64,000 nt of DNA, taken from Bifidobacterium sp. ESL0769. GTDB lineage: Bacteria; Actinomycetota; Actinomycetes; Actinomycetales; Bifidobacteriaceae. Position numbers and translations under genes: made by a program. The notes under the pieces were generated by a model that was not told the origin of the DNA, searched no databases, and saw only the letters and a program-made list of their open reading frames with translations. Where the stretch lies: contig NZ_CP113918.1 in the NCBI RefSeq assembly GCF_029395495.1, positions 186,001 through 250,000 on the forward strand, written 5' to 3'. Positions 52,230-61,640 of this stretch are shown here, piece by piece (positions within the stretch are counted from its first letter, which is position 1; every line of letters begins with the position of its first letter).

Positions 52230-53050
52230 ACCAAGGCCTCCTCGTGCGCGTTGGAATGTTCCAAAGTCTGTTGGTCGATGGCCCTGCGTTGAGTGGCATC
52301 GACGTACTTCACACGGCTCATGTCGACATTGCTGTTGAGTACTTCCGCCAGATGCATGATGGTGATCTTCTTGCCGAGGCGGTTGAAACGTCCGCCGATG
52401 TTCATCAGGCAGCCGGGGTCACAGGAAATCAAGACCTGTGCGCCGGTGCTTTCGACGTCCGAAACCTTCTCGTTGACCATTTCCTGGGAGACCTCGGGCA
52501 TCTTCATGGAGAACATGCCGCCGAAGCCGCAGCAGTTTTCGATGTGCGGCAGTTCCTTGACCGTAAGGCCCTTGACGTGGTCCATAAGAATATAAGGACT
52601 CTCACGTTCGCCGAGCAGGCGGGTCATATGGCAGGAACGGTGATAGGTGGCCACCGCGTCCAGTTCCGCGCCGGCATCGAGCACGCCGAGCACGCGGTAG
52701 AGGAACTGCGAGAACTCGTAGGTCTTGTCGGCCATTTTGTGGGCCTTGGCCTTGTACGCGTCATCGCCCTTGGGCAGGTGGAACTGCAGTTCCTTGAGCA
52801 TATTGACGCAGGAACCGGCAGGTCCGACGATGTAATCGGCGTCGACGCTCATCAGGGCGTCGATCTCGTTGTGCATCACCTTTGTGGATTCCTTGACATA
52901 TCCGCTATTGAATGTAATCTGTCCGCAGCAGATCTGTTGCATCGGCATGTAAGTTTCGCAGCCGAATCTTTCCAGAACTTCAACCATGGCTTTCCCAACA
53001 TTGGGAAATATCAGGTCGACCAGGCAGGTGGAGAAAATCACTACCTTCAT
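52226..53050 (-). CDS. lutA: LutA, CCG-domain lactate utilisation protein
   Basis: 274 aa with two CCG (DUF224) domains of the type seen in HdrB and GlpC. Cys-rich segments YMPMQQICCGQITFNSGY and HRSCHMTRLLG, then IENCCGFGGMFS and LISCDPGCLMNIGGRF. These bind an iron-sulfur cluster and act with LutB and LutC in L-lactate oxidation. First gene of the operon, reading away from a Crp-like site 169 bp upstream. Confidence 0.95.
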   Translation of the reverse strand: MKVVIFSTCLVDLIFPNVGKAMVEVLERFGCETYMPMQQICCGQITFNSGYVKESTKVMHNEIDALMSVDADYIVGPAGSCVNMLKELQFHLPKGDDAYKAKAHKMADKTYEFSQFLYRVLGVLDAGAELDAVATYHRSCHMTRLLGERESPYILMDHVKGLTVKELPHIENCCGFGGMFSMKMPEVSQEMVNEKVSDVESTGAQVLISCDPGCLMNIGGRFNRLGKKITIMHLAEVLNSNVDMSRVKYVDATQRRAIDQQTLEHSNAHEEALV

Positions 53051-53216
53051 CTTGACTCCTTCGAGTGGCCTTAGATGTTATTACTTTAGGCTTCTATCGA
53101 TGCTTCCTTGCACGTAAATCCAACGTTCAATGTCCCATCAAAAACAACCTTTAACATATAACGATATACGGCTAGAATGAAAAAAAGCCGCAAATTACCA
53201 TAAATTCAAGATTGTC

Positions 53217-53236
53217 AATGTGAGCTTTCTCACATT
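53217..53236 (-). promoter_or_regulatory. Crp/GlxR-type site upstream of lutABC
   Basis: TGTGAGCTTTCTCACA at 53219-53234 is a perfect TGTGA-N6-TCACA, within a 20-bp palindrome. This is the consensus of cAMP-receptor-type regulators, including GlxR in actinobacteria. It lies in a 476-bp AT-rich region (53051-53526) with no gene. Confidence 0.8.
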
Positions 53237-53526
53237 TAATGGTTAAATTAGATTTTACTGTCATCTTTGTTGCAATAAATTAATCAAAAATGTTGATAAA
53301 ACAAATGAATTACCGTTTTCGATAATTATATTCCAAGTCTGTAAATTATTGCGACGCTTCGTGCCGTAAAGTTGCGAAATGAGCCGTTTGCGCTATTTTG
53401 CTTATATTTATTGATGATTTTTCGCATTACCGGTTAACAGGTGATTAGTTGTTGTTGGGACGAGAATAACGTTTGACATCTATTTTTGCAATTCAATATT
53501 ACTCTAATTGTGGAGTTTTCAAAAGC

Positions 53527-54243
53527 TCAATCGGCGATTTCGCTTTCTTCGACCGCCGAGGTTTCCTCCACGCTTTCCGCCGTTTTCTTCTTGCCGAACT
53601 TGGCCTTGAGCAAGCCGATGATGGTGGGCAGCAGTGAGATGAGGAGGATGGCGACGATGACCAACTCAAAGTTCTCCTGCACGATGGGAATGCCACCGAA
53701 GAAGTAGCCGAGCAAAGTAAACAAAGTGGACCAGGTGAGCCCCCCGAGCATGGAGAACGGCGTAAACCGGCGCCAGCGCATGCCAGAAAGTCCGGAGATG
53801 AACGGCATGAACGTGCGGATGAACGGGAAGAAGCGGCCGAGGAAGACAGCGAGCGGACCCCACTTGTCAATCATGGCTTCGGTTTTGGCGAGGCGCTCTG
53901 GGGTCATGGCCTTGACTCTGCCGCTTTCGATGATCTTGCGGCCGAAGAAGTGGCCGATGAAGTAGTTGCACTGATCGCCCACGATAGGTGCGATCCACAC
54001 CACCGGCAGCAGAGCAATCAGGGGGAGCGCGGATTTGCCGGTCACCGCGTCGGGTGCGGCGAAGAAGCCGGCCGCGAAGAGCAGCGAATCGCCAGGCAGG
54101 AACGGGAAGAAGACCGCGCCGGTCTCGATGAAGACGATGAGGAAGATGAAGCCGAGCGTCGGCGCCACCCCCATCGAGATCCAGCCGGCGATAATGGTGC
54201 GCGGGTCTTTCAGAAGCTCAATGAGGAAGTGAATGAAACCCAT
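53527..54243 (-). CDS. DedA-family membrane protein
   Basis: 238 aa, about five helices. SNARE-associated/DedA landmarks: IETGAVFFPFLPGDSLLFAAGF, GDQCNYFIGHFFGRK and FLGRFFPFIRTFMPFISGLSGM (conserved Gly, Arg, Pro), GGLTWSTLFTLLGYFFGG. DedA proteins act in envelope homeostasis and polyprenyl-phosphate or lipid flipping. The acidic tail is not conserved. Stands alone. Confidence 0.92.
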   Translation of the reverse strand: MGFIHFLIELLKDPRTIIAGWISMGVAPTLGFIFLIVFIETGAVFFPFLPGDSLLFAAGFFAAPDAVTGKSALPLIALLPVVWIAPIVGDQCNYFIGHFFGRKIIESGRVKAMTPERLAKTEAMIDKWGPLAVFLGRFFPFIRTFMPFISGLSGMRWRRFTPFSMLGGLTWSTLFTLLGYFFGGIPIVQENFELVIVAILLISLLPTIIGLLKAKFGKKKTAESVEETSAVEESEIAD

Positions 54244-54974
54244 GGTGTCCCGTCTATAGTCCTATTAATTGCAATGCTCAAGCCCGTGGTCGCAAGCCCG
54301 CAGGCCGCTGCGTGTTGTTTAACGGCTTGGTGTCTTGGCCGTGTGGGTAGTCGGCTGGTCTGCAAGCGCCAACGGATGCGGCGTTCCGGCAGCGGCCGAA
54401 TTGTTCCAACTTCGCCACTTTACCAGCAACATTCTGGCAATTGACTGCCAAATGCCTGACCCCCATATGAATCTCACAAATCGTCTTGCCGCAAACTGCA
54501 AAACTGCGCTCGATTTCTGCCGGAATCTGTTTGGCAGTGGTTTGGGGAATCGACAACCAGTGCCTTATGTAAAGAAAATGTAAAAATCCCCAAACAAGTA
54601 AAAATAGCAAAATTGTGAAAAGGATAGTTAATATCATAATATAATTATTTTAAAGTTTTATAAAACGTTTGATTAATTTTTTGTAAGACCAACTGCGAGA
54701 GGCAGTTTAACATAATTAATATTTAAAATTATCAGAATTGACTATTTAGGAAAACTTCCAAAAATCCTTGTATCTGGTCAAATAAAGCCGTTTTGTTCCT
54801 TTAATTATTAGGCTCTCGGCAATCTTTCTTTCTGTAATATTTAAAAAGAAGTCAAGTTGAAATACATAGAAAACAGAAAATTAGACAATATTTAGCATTT
54901 GTACGTCAAACGTTATTTATTGTGCATATTTTATTTTTTGCCTAAGGAGTTACAGGCAGACTGGGGAGTGCTTT
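54244..54974. other. 731-bp intergenic region before the pilus operon
   Basis: GC-rich near DedA, then strongly AT-rich from about 54590 to 54950. It must carry the pilus promoter and the divergent DedA promoter. Two Shine-Dalgarno-like runs (AAGGAG near 54943, GGGGAG at 54963) precede the TTG start. I see no gene in it. Confidence 0.5.
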
Positions 54975-57893
54975 TTGAAACGTGTAGTGCTCAGTAAAAA
55001 GCTACTATGTGCACTTGCAATTATCGCAATTACGCTCATAGGTGCGTTGCCTGCGAATTTCGTTATCGCGGACGCTGAAGGGAGTGCTGCCTCCAACCCA
55101 CTTTTGCGCGGCGGCGAAAGTTCGTCTTCATCCTTGACGCGCGATTTCACGCAGTCCGACTTCCCTGCTGCATGTATACAAAGTTCTTCTACCGCCGTTC
55201 CGACTGATCAGAAGGTCGACTGCAAGCCTAAGCTCTTCCAGTTCCTGGGGGAGAACAACAAGATGCAGGGCGCCAACGTCGCCGACGAGCTCCGCATGGA
55301 TTTCGTAGTGCGCCTGCCTCACGGCATCGTAAACCCCAATTGCGTGCCTTTGGGGAGCTCTTCGGATTATACGGGCAATATGGGGCAGGGCAACGGCCGC
55401 GATTGCGGCATGCAAGTCATCTTCTCCCGTACCAATTCCGACGGGAGGGCATCAGGTGGGACTCGAGATCTGCGCGCCGCGAAATATCTCAATACCTATG
55501 GCGGTGATGGCTCGAACGTCAATGAGTCCACGGGTCGAGGCGCGGCAGCGGCTTGGGCTTCCAACCGTGATGAGTTTTACACCATCCACAATGTGATGGT
55601 TTCCGGTGATTACGACTTCATCACCATGTCGTTGGAAGGCGACATTGCCTATAGTGTGGGCAACCAAATCGCCTATGGCAACGTTGGTGGTGTGAAGTTT
55701 CTGCCGCAATACGTCTACATCCTCGCTTCGACCGGCAGAGGGTCGCGCAATTCGTCGGATTATCAGTTTGGCGATTTTGGCGCCATCAGTTATATCACCA
55801 ATATCGCGGCGCAACGCCCTGCCTACATGTATGCCGACGGCGTGGACACTCCGTCCGTGAGCAGTGTGGCTGATGCCAATGCCAGGTTGCCTTACGCCAA
55901 CAACGGGCCTATTTCCTATATTGGCTGGGACAATAATACCAATCTTTTCAGCGGCGGTCAGGCCAACTGGGGGTTGGTGACCGATTACGGATTCACCGGA
56001 CAGCCGTCGGGAAGCACCATGGTGGCCCCGGCCAATTCCTTCTTCGTCGAGTGGTACAACAAGGCGCAGAGCAGGACCTATAGCTACAGGGACTCGAGCG
56101 GAAGGTCCCAGACGATGCCTTACCCGTGTTCACAGAACACATCGTTCTACTACCAATGGTTCGGACTTGACGGGCATACGTGGGAACCGGTGACTTCGCT
56201 GACCCCGGATCCTGTGAAGTTCACCGGAGCGCCTGCGCTCAGCAGTTACGACGGGAACGCGCCTGCCTTCAACGCCACCAACAGGGGATATGGGTGGGGC
56301 AACAGCACCCCCAACGGCAAGTTGATTGTTCCCAATGCTGGCACTGCCAACATCGCGCAGAATACCGATGGCAGCATCAACTTCGGCAAGGCAAGAGCGA
56401 TCCAGCCTGAACTTGACGGTTATTTCAAGCTGGTCACCTGGCCGATCACCACCACGCCGACCACGAGTGACCCGAACGGACCCCAGTCCTATGATGGCTG
56501 CATCTCAACGGCCGCGCCGACGGGCAATTCCTCGTTCAGCGTTCGTGACGCCTACAACCCGCTTTACAACGATGCGGATCCCAGCAATCCCGTCGATATC
56601 AACATCCATACGCCGCAAGCCCAGATCAACGATGCCATTGCCAAAGGCTGGACCATCGATACTGCTTATGCCAAGTATGCCATCGATCGGCCTGATCCGC
56701 CCACCATTGATCAGTCGCCTTTACCGTATGTCGATCCTGACAGCAGAACCATCACCGGTACCGGCACTCCGGGCTACAAGGTGACGCTCTACCGCGAGAA
56801 TCCTAACTCTTTGATTAGTGACAGTGATCCGGACAATAGCTCGACCAGAGGCGACCGTGTCGGCACCGCCACGGTGGGAGAGGACGGTACCTGGAGCATC
56901 GACGACAACACATCAATCAATCCGCAGCTTCAGAATCACGTTCGCTATCACGCTTGGCAGACGGAAGAGATGAGTGGCTACGAGCTCAGCTCCCTGTTCT
57001 CGAATATCGTACGGGAAAACTTTCAGTCGAGGCTAAACTCAAATCCGCAGATTTCGTCCATCGTAGTGCCGCATACCGGCTCCTCTGGAACCCTTTCAAC
57101 GCCCGCCCAAGTGACGATTCCTATCAGCTACCACGGCTCTAGCCGCTCGACCTTGCGGGTCTACGCGATACCGCAAAACAATGAGCAGGTATCTTCGCCA
57201 GTTCCGCCAGGCACCATTCCCGATGACAAGTGGAAGGTGTGTGACGAGGGCCAGATCGGCTCTTCGATTGGCTGGAACTGCGTTATCGATGCGAGCAAGT
57301 TCAGTGATGCCAATCATACGAAGAGCGACGGCACTCCATATATCTGGTACACGGTTATCGCTGTGCTCACCACCCCTGGTGGTTCTTCGAACTACGGTGA
57401 GGTCAACAACCAAGTCATAGACATGTATCCACCCGTTGTCACCATCAGTTCCGTCGATCGCACAACAGGTCTGGCCCAAGGCACTGTGACCAAGCCGAAA
57501 ACAGGCGAAACCATGAGCAGCGTCAAGGTGTTGGTCACTTGGCCTGACGGCAGCACCAAAACCGTCACCACCGACAGTTCGGGCAACTGGCTGGCCGATA
57601 TACCTGCCACCATGCCGTCCGGTGCGGTCAGCGTATCCGCCACCGATAACGCTAGCGCTCATGAGATAGACCATAATTTCGGCGCGGCCCCGACAGATCA
57701 AGGCAATCAGTCGGCGACGGTTACGGCTCAGCTCACCGGCTATCCCCTCCTTAGCAATTTGCCGTTCACAGGCAGACGCCCATGGCTGGCCTTCCTGTTG
57801 GCGTTCATTGTGGCGGTGGCAGCCGTCAGCGGTTACTTCGCCTTCCGGCACCTTCGTTCCAATTTGATACATAAGGGGGCGCATGCGAAATGA
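54975..57893 (+). CDS. large pilus-associated surface protein, LPFTG-anchored (putative tip adhesin)
   Basis: 972 aa from TTG 54975, with GGGGAG 6 nt upstream. Signal peptide 1-33. Residues 60-560 hold a large Gly/Asn/Ser-rich adhesive region I do not recognise, then two Ig-like or Big-type domains (about 595-650 with VTLYREN, and about 830-900 with DSSGNWLADIP). LPFTG at 929-933, hydrophobic helix and basic tail. It precedes the backbone pilin and sortase C, the order tip-backbone-sortase of Bifidobacterium pili, so it is likely the minor tip subunit. No von Willebrand domain was seen. Confidence 0.85.
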   Translation: MKRVVLSKKLLCALAIIAITLIGALPANFVIADAEGSAASNPLLRGGESSSSSLTRDFTQSDFPAACIQSSSTAVPTDQKVDCKPKLFQFLGENNKMQGANVADELRMDFVVRLPHGIVNPNCVPLGSSSDYTGNMGQGNGRDCGMQVIFSRTNSDGRASGGTRDLRAAKYLNTYGGDGSNVNESTGRGAAAAWASNRDEFYTIHNVMVSGDYDFITMSLEGDIAYSVGNQIAYGNVGGVKFLPQYVYILASTGRGSRNSSDYQFGDFGAISYITNIAAQRPAYMYADGVDTPSVSSVADANARLPYANNGPISYIGWDNNTNLFSGGQANWGLVTDYGFTGQPSGSTMVAPANSFFVEWYNKAQSRTYSYRDSSGRSQTMPYPCSQNTSFYYQWFGLDGHTWEPVTSLTPDPVKFTGAPALSSYDGNAPAFNATNRGYGWGNSTPNGKLIVPNAGTANIAQNTDGSINFGKARAIQPELDGYFKLVTWPITTTPTTSDPNGPQSYDGCISTAAPTGNSSFSVRDAYNPLYNDADPSNPVDINIHTPQAQINDAIAKGWTIDTAYAKYAIDRPDPPTIDQSPLPYVDPDSRTITGTGTPGYKVTLYRENPNSLISDSDPDNSSTRGDRVGTATVGEDGTWSIDDNTSINPQLQNHVRYHAWQTEEMSGYELSSLFSNIVRENFQSRLNSNPQISSIVVPHTGSSGTLSTPAQVTIPISYHGSSRSTLRVYAIPQNNEQVSSPVPPGTIPDDKWKVCDEGQIGSSIGWNCVIDASKFSDANHTKSDGTPYIWYTVIAVLTTPGGSSNYGEVNNQVIDMYPPVVTISSVDRTTGLAQGTVTKPKTGETMSSVKVLVTWPDGSTKTVTTDSSGNWLADIPATMPSGAVSVSATDNASAHEIDHNFGAAPTDQGNQSATVTAQLTGYPLLSNLPFTGRRPWLAFLLAFIVAVAAVSGYFAFRHLRSNLIHKGAHAK

Positions 57894-58055
57894 CGTATAG
57901 CACTCCAGGTTCCAAAGGGGTGATGCTTGTAGTACCGCGTTGCAGACCGAGCCCGAAAGGCTACGGAACATAGGATTTCATAACTTAACCGAACAAAAAG
58001 CAATATTTCAATCTTGTAAAGGGGATTGAACAAGAAAGAAAGGGCTAACCCAATT

Positions 58056-60074
58056 ATGAGTAGCAAAAAACTTCGCGCGCTGGCAGCAGGCGCGATTGCG
58101 GCGGCCACGTTGTTGGCGTTCTCGCCGTTAAGCGGTGTCGCCAATGCGGCGACGCAGACCATGAACATGTCCGGTGCCACTGCGCCGAGCATCGTCATCA
58201 ACGGCAATAAAACCAATATGGCCGGCCACCAGTTCGTCGCCGTGAAAATCGGCGATTATCTCACCGCCCAGTATGATGACACCACACCCAGTGGTTCCAC
58301 GCCAGGCACGTTGACCTCGGTTTCCGTAGGTACCACCTCCGACGTCAAGGCCGCTGCCACCGACGCTTTGAGCGTTGCAAAGGGCAGCAGCGCTGCGGAT
58401 ACCGGCTATGACGGCAACCCGGTCGGTGAAGTCGCTTCGAAATGGCTCGGCTACGCTGCCACCGGTTCCTCTGATACCACGTCGAATACCGGCTCTGCGG
58501 TCTCGCCTGACAAGCAAGGCTGGAACGGCAAATTACGTGCCTTCGTCACCGCTCTGATGAAGAGCACTACCGAGAACGGCTCGCATCAGAAGTTCATCGA
58601 TATGGTGGCAGCCGGCAGTGCGGTGACCGCCGTTGCAGGCACGGACCCCGCTTATTCGGCGACCATTCCGGTGAGTTCTCCAGGTATCTACGTCGTCGTG
58701 GATACGACGCCGCAGCCGGCCTCGAGCGGTACGGCTTTGAGGAACGCCATCCCGATGCTCGTGAGCACCGGAATCACCTACAACAGCAAGGACTACACCT
58801 TGCTCGGAAGCCAGACTTTGGGCCAAGTCGAGATGAAGAACGACGTGCCTACGGTCAAGAAGGCCATCGATACGCACGCCACCAACGACACTTCGATCGG
58901 CGGTGTGGTGCACTATGAGCTGACCAGTACGGTTCCTCTGACCACCGGCTACGATCACTACATCTTCACCATGACCGATCACCCGGGCGTTGGCCTGACC
59001 TATGACTCCGACGTCGATCCCGTGGTAACCGTTGGTGGCACTACGCTGCATTCACCTGGGGATTACACGGTGGCCCATTCTGAAGACGGTGATGGAAACA
59101 CGACCCATATCATCTTCGATTTGACGCCTTCCATCATGAATCAGACCTATCAGAAAGCAATCGACATCACCTATGCGTTGAAGGTCAACGACCACGCGGT
59201 GAGCGGACAGCCTCTGAAGAACGGTGTGACGCTCGCGTATTCCAGCGACAACACCCCTGGAAAGCAGCCTACGACGAGCAATACCCCGGCTACCGACACC
59301 ACCTCCGGCAATGTTACGAGCTGCGTGCCTACAACGGTTTCTTGCGGTAATGGCGCTGTCACCAGCGACAACAGCTTGGATGGCACCAACGGTTCGACCG
59401 ATGCCAAAACCTACTTCTATCATTTCGATGTTAAAAAGCAGAAGAAGTCCGATGGCACGGGTCTGGTGGGCGCGACCTTCCAGTTGACCAAGAAGGGCGA
59501 AAACACTGCGATCAAGTTCATCAACCAAGGCAACGGCGTTTACAAGAAGGCCGCCGATCAGAGCTCGACGAGTAGCGCAAGCGCCGATCTGAAGGTTTAT
59601 GATTCCAGTGCCAGCGTCACTTCGACGACGACCCTTACCGATGTGCCGACCACCAACGGCGAGTTGGCGATCGATGGCCTCGGCGATGGCGTCTATACGC
59701 TTAAGGAAACCGGTGCCCCGAATGGCTATTCCTCCACGTTCATGCCGTCCACGGATGTGCAGATCGGCGGGGATAGCAACGATGCCTCAATCGCGAAATT
59801 TGCCAACACGAAGGACAGCGTCTTCGGGCTCATCGATCCGATCGGAACGCTTGCGGATAACTCCGCCACCCCGCCTGTCGCTGCGGACCTGAAGGCAGTC
59901 TCCATGACTGGCACCGATGGTGCTGTGGTCGTCAAGAACATCAACTCGATTTCGCAGCTGCCTTTGACCGGTGGTGTGGGCATCCTGATGATGCTTCTGT
60001 TGATCGTGGTGCTCGCCATGATCGTCGCAGCGCTCGTGATGACCCGTCGCAAGCTCAATAAGTCAGACGAGTGA
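58056..60074 (+). CDS. major pilin (pilus backbone subunit), LPLTG-anchored
   Basis: 672 aa from ATG 58056; TTG 58026 is less likely since its ribosome site would be too close. Signal peptide 1-31. The N-domain carries KNDVPTVKKAID; the Lys in EMKND may be the pilin lysine, since a classic YPK motif is not visible. Isopeptide-type Ig domains follow; the last one is SpaA-like (YFYHFDVKKQ, LVGATFQLTK and the E-box YTLKETGAPNGYS). LPLTG at 635-639, helix and RRKLNK. Polymerised by the sortase encoded next. Confidence 0.92.
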   Translation: MSSKKLRALAAGAIAAATLLAFSPLSGVANAATQTMNMSGATAPSIVINGNKTNMAGHQFVAVKIGDYLTAQYDDTTPSGSTPGTLTSVSVGTTSDVKAAATDALSVAKGSSAADTGYDGNPVGEVASKWLGYAATGSSDTTSNTGSAVSPDKQGWNGKLRAFVTALMKSTTENGSHQKFIDMVAAGSAVTAVAGTDPAYSATIPVSSPGIYVVVDTTPQPASSGTALRNAIPMLVSTGITYNSKDYTLLGSQTLGQVEMKNDVPTVKKAIDTHATNDTSIGGVVHYELTSTVPLTTGYDHYIFTMTDHPGVGLTYDSDVDPVVTVGGTTLHSPGDYTVAHSEDGDGNTTHIIFDLTPSIMNQTYQKAIDITYALKVNDHAVSGQPLKNGVTLAYSSDNTPGKQPTTSNTPATDTTSGNVTSCVPTTVSCGNGAVTSDNSLDGTNGSTDAKTYFYHFDVKKQKKSDGTGLVGATFQLTKKGENTAIKFINQGNGVYKKAADQSSTSSASADLKVYDSSASVTSTTTLTDVPTTNGELAIDGLGDGVYTLKETGAPNGYSSTFMPSTDVQIGGDSNDASIAKFANTKDSVFGLIDPIGTLADNSATPPVAADLKAVSMTGTDGAVVVKNINSISQLPLTGGVGILMMLLLIVVLAMIVAALVMTRRKLNKSDE

Positions 60075-60173
60075 GCCAATCAGCCCGATAGGGCATTGCT
60101 TTCGCGGCTGGTTTCGTGAATCGCAAAATTACGTTTCATTGAAACTTGCTCGAAAGTGATGGTTCACTGAAGT

Positions 60174-60221
60174 AATGGCAAGAAAGGCGTGACCCGATGT
60201 GGTTGCGTTTTTCTTGCCATT
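60174..60221. other. inverted repeat between pilin and sortase genes
   Basis: AATGGCAAGAAA (60174-60185) pairs exactly with TTTCTTGCCATT (60210-60221). No T run follows downstream; likely a partial terminator or processing element lowering sortase relative to pilin. Lies in a 332-bp gap otherwise without a gene. Confidence 0.65.
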
Positions 60222-60406
60222 GCCATGTCTTGGTTCGTCGGATTGTTCCGTCGATTCGAGTTTGCGCGGACCTGCCAATAACCTGCCAGTAATCTTGTCA
60301 ATAAATTTTTTAATCAATCTGCCGATAATACTGTCGTTATGCCAATTGTTGAGCCTTCTTGCGGCTCGTCAACCCCGCGCTACCCTTGCCTAAAAGGAGG
60401 TTATCC

Positions 60407-61453
60407 ATGGTGCCGTCGAACGGAGAGGAAGCGGGCCGGTCGTCGTTGCCGGACACCTCTTTCGATGCCGTTCTGAACAAGCCGGAAGAGCAGAAGGACC
60501 GGCTTCGCCACACGGTGATTCTTACCGTCGATGCCCTCATCGCCATTTTCGTCGTGGCGCTTCTCGTGGCCTTGGCATGGTTCCCGGTGCGCTGGCTTTC
60601 CGACATGAATCTCGAACGCGAGATGACCGAGAGCAGCAACGCGCGTATAGATTCCTGGCCACAAGGCAAGATCGCCGATGAATATGCCAAGGCGCAGGCC
60701 TATAACCGCAAGATCGCGGCGGGCGGGCAGGCGACGCTCGGCGAATACACCGATCCCTTCGCCAAAGGCGCGGACCTCGGCAAGCCGCTAAGTGAAAGGG
60801 ACGCGACCTATAATTCACTGCTCAACGACGGCACCGGGATGATGGGCACCATCCGCATCCCCAAGGTCTCGATACGAATGCCGATTTTCCACGGCACCTC
60901 CGATGAAGTCCTGCGTCACGGGGCCGGCCACCTTTACAACACCAGCCTGCCGGTCGGCGGCGCTTCGACCAATGCCGTCCTGAGCGGGCACAGCGGCTTG
61001 CCGGGAGCGCTGCTGTTCACCCGGCTCGACGAGCTCAAAAAGGGCGATTTCTTTTATATCCAGACACTGCACCGCACCATGGGCTACCTGGTTACCGGCA
61101 TCCATATCATCCAACCGACCGACACCCACCTCTACAAAATCGTGCCGGGTCAGGACTTGGTGACGCTTATGACCTGCACGCCGTACGGCATCAACACTGA
61201 GCGGCTGATCATCACCGGAAGCCGGCGTTCCATTCCTGAGCCGATTCCCGACCTCGACCACACCCAGAACGACGGTATTTTGAACGGCATCGTCACCGGC
61301 CTGACCATATTTCTCATCGGGGTGACCGTGACGAGAGTGCGTCATAAGAAGCCGCGCCCGATTCGCCACGCGCTTATCGCTGGCCAGCCACCGCGCTTCT
61401 GGCAGCGTCGCCGTCGCGCCGCTTTGCATCCGACGGAGCCTCACAGCGATTGA
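60407..61453 (+). CDS. class C (pilus) sortase
   Basis: 348 aa from ATG 60407 with AAGGAGG 7 nt upstream. N-terminal helix (45-70), lid motif with YTDPFAKG (DPF), GTIRIPKVSIRMPIFHG, catalytic His in LSGHSGLPG, catalytic Cys in TLMTCTPYGINTERLIITGSR with the Arg, and a C-terminal helix that anchors class C enzymes. It cross-links the backbone and tip into a pilus. Intact catalytic triad. Confidence 0.95.
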   Translation: MVPSNGEEAGRSSLPDTSFDAVLNKPEEQKDRLRHTVILTVDALIAIFVVALLVALAWFPVRWLSDMNLEREMTESSNARIDSWPQGKIADEYAKAQAYNRKIAAGGQATLGEYTDPFAKGADLGKPLSERDATYNSLLNDGTGMMGTIRIPKVSIRMPIFHGTSDEVLRHGAGHLYNTSLPVGGASTNAVLSGHSGLPGALLFTRLDELKKGDFFYIQTLHRTMGYLVTGIHIIQPTDTHLYKIVPGQDLVTLMTCTPYGINTERLIITGSRRSIPEPIPDLDHTQNDGILNGIVTGLTIFLIGVTVTRVRHKKPRPIRHALIAGQPPRFWQRRRRAALHPTEPHSD

Positions 61454-61545
61454 TGCAGGCTCTTGAAATTGGGTAGAACGGCGAGAAACGTTCAAGCAAC
61501 CAGAATTGACATTGTGATGGACTTTGTTTAAACTAACGAATAGTT

Positions 61546-61559
61546 TCGAAACGTTTCGA
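61546..61559 (+). promoter_or_regulatory. LacI operator upstream of its own gene
   Basis: TCGAAACGTTTCGA, a perfect palindrome with the core shared by 62888-62905. It lies 82 bp before the regulator. Confidence 0.75.
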
Positions 61560-61640
61560 CGAAAATTATCTGAAATCACGAACGTTGAAACATGAGCCGG
61601 GTAAAGCCCGGCGCTACGTGCACGGTAAAGGAGGCGGCGC

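Noticed and set aside
50424..52292. 622-aa open frame antisense to lutB
   Set aside because: Shadow of lutB; no family or ribosome site.
54278..54637. 119-aa frame in the DedA-pilus gap
   Set aside because: Lies in the DedA promoter region, no ribosome site and no conserved pattern.
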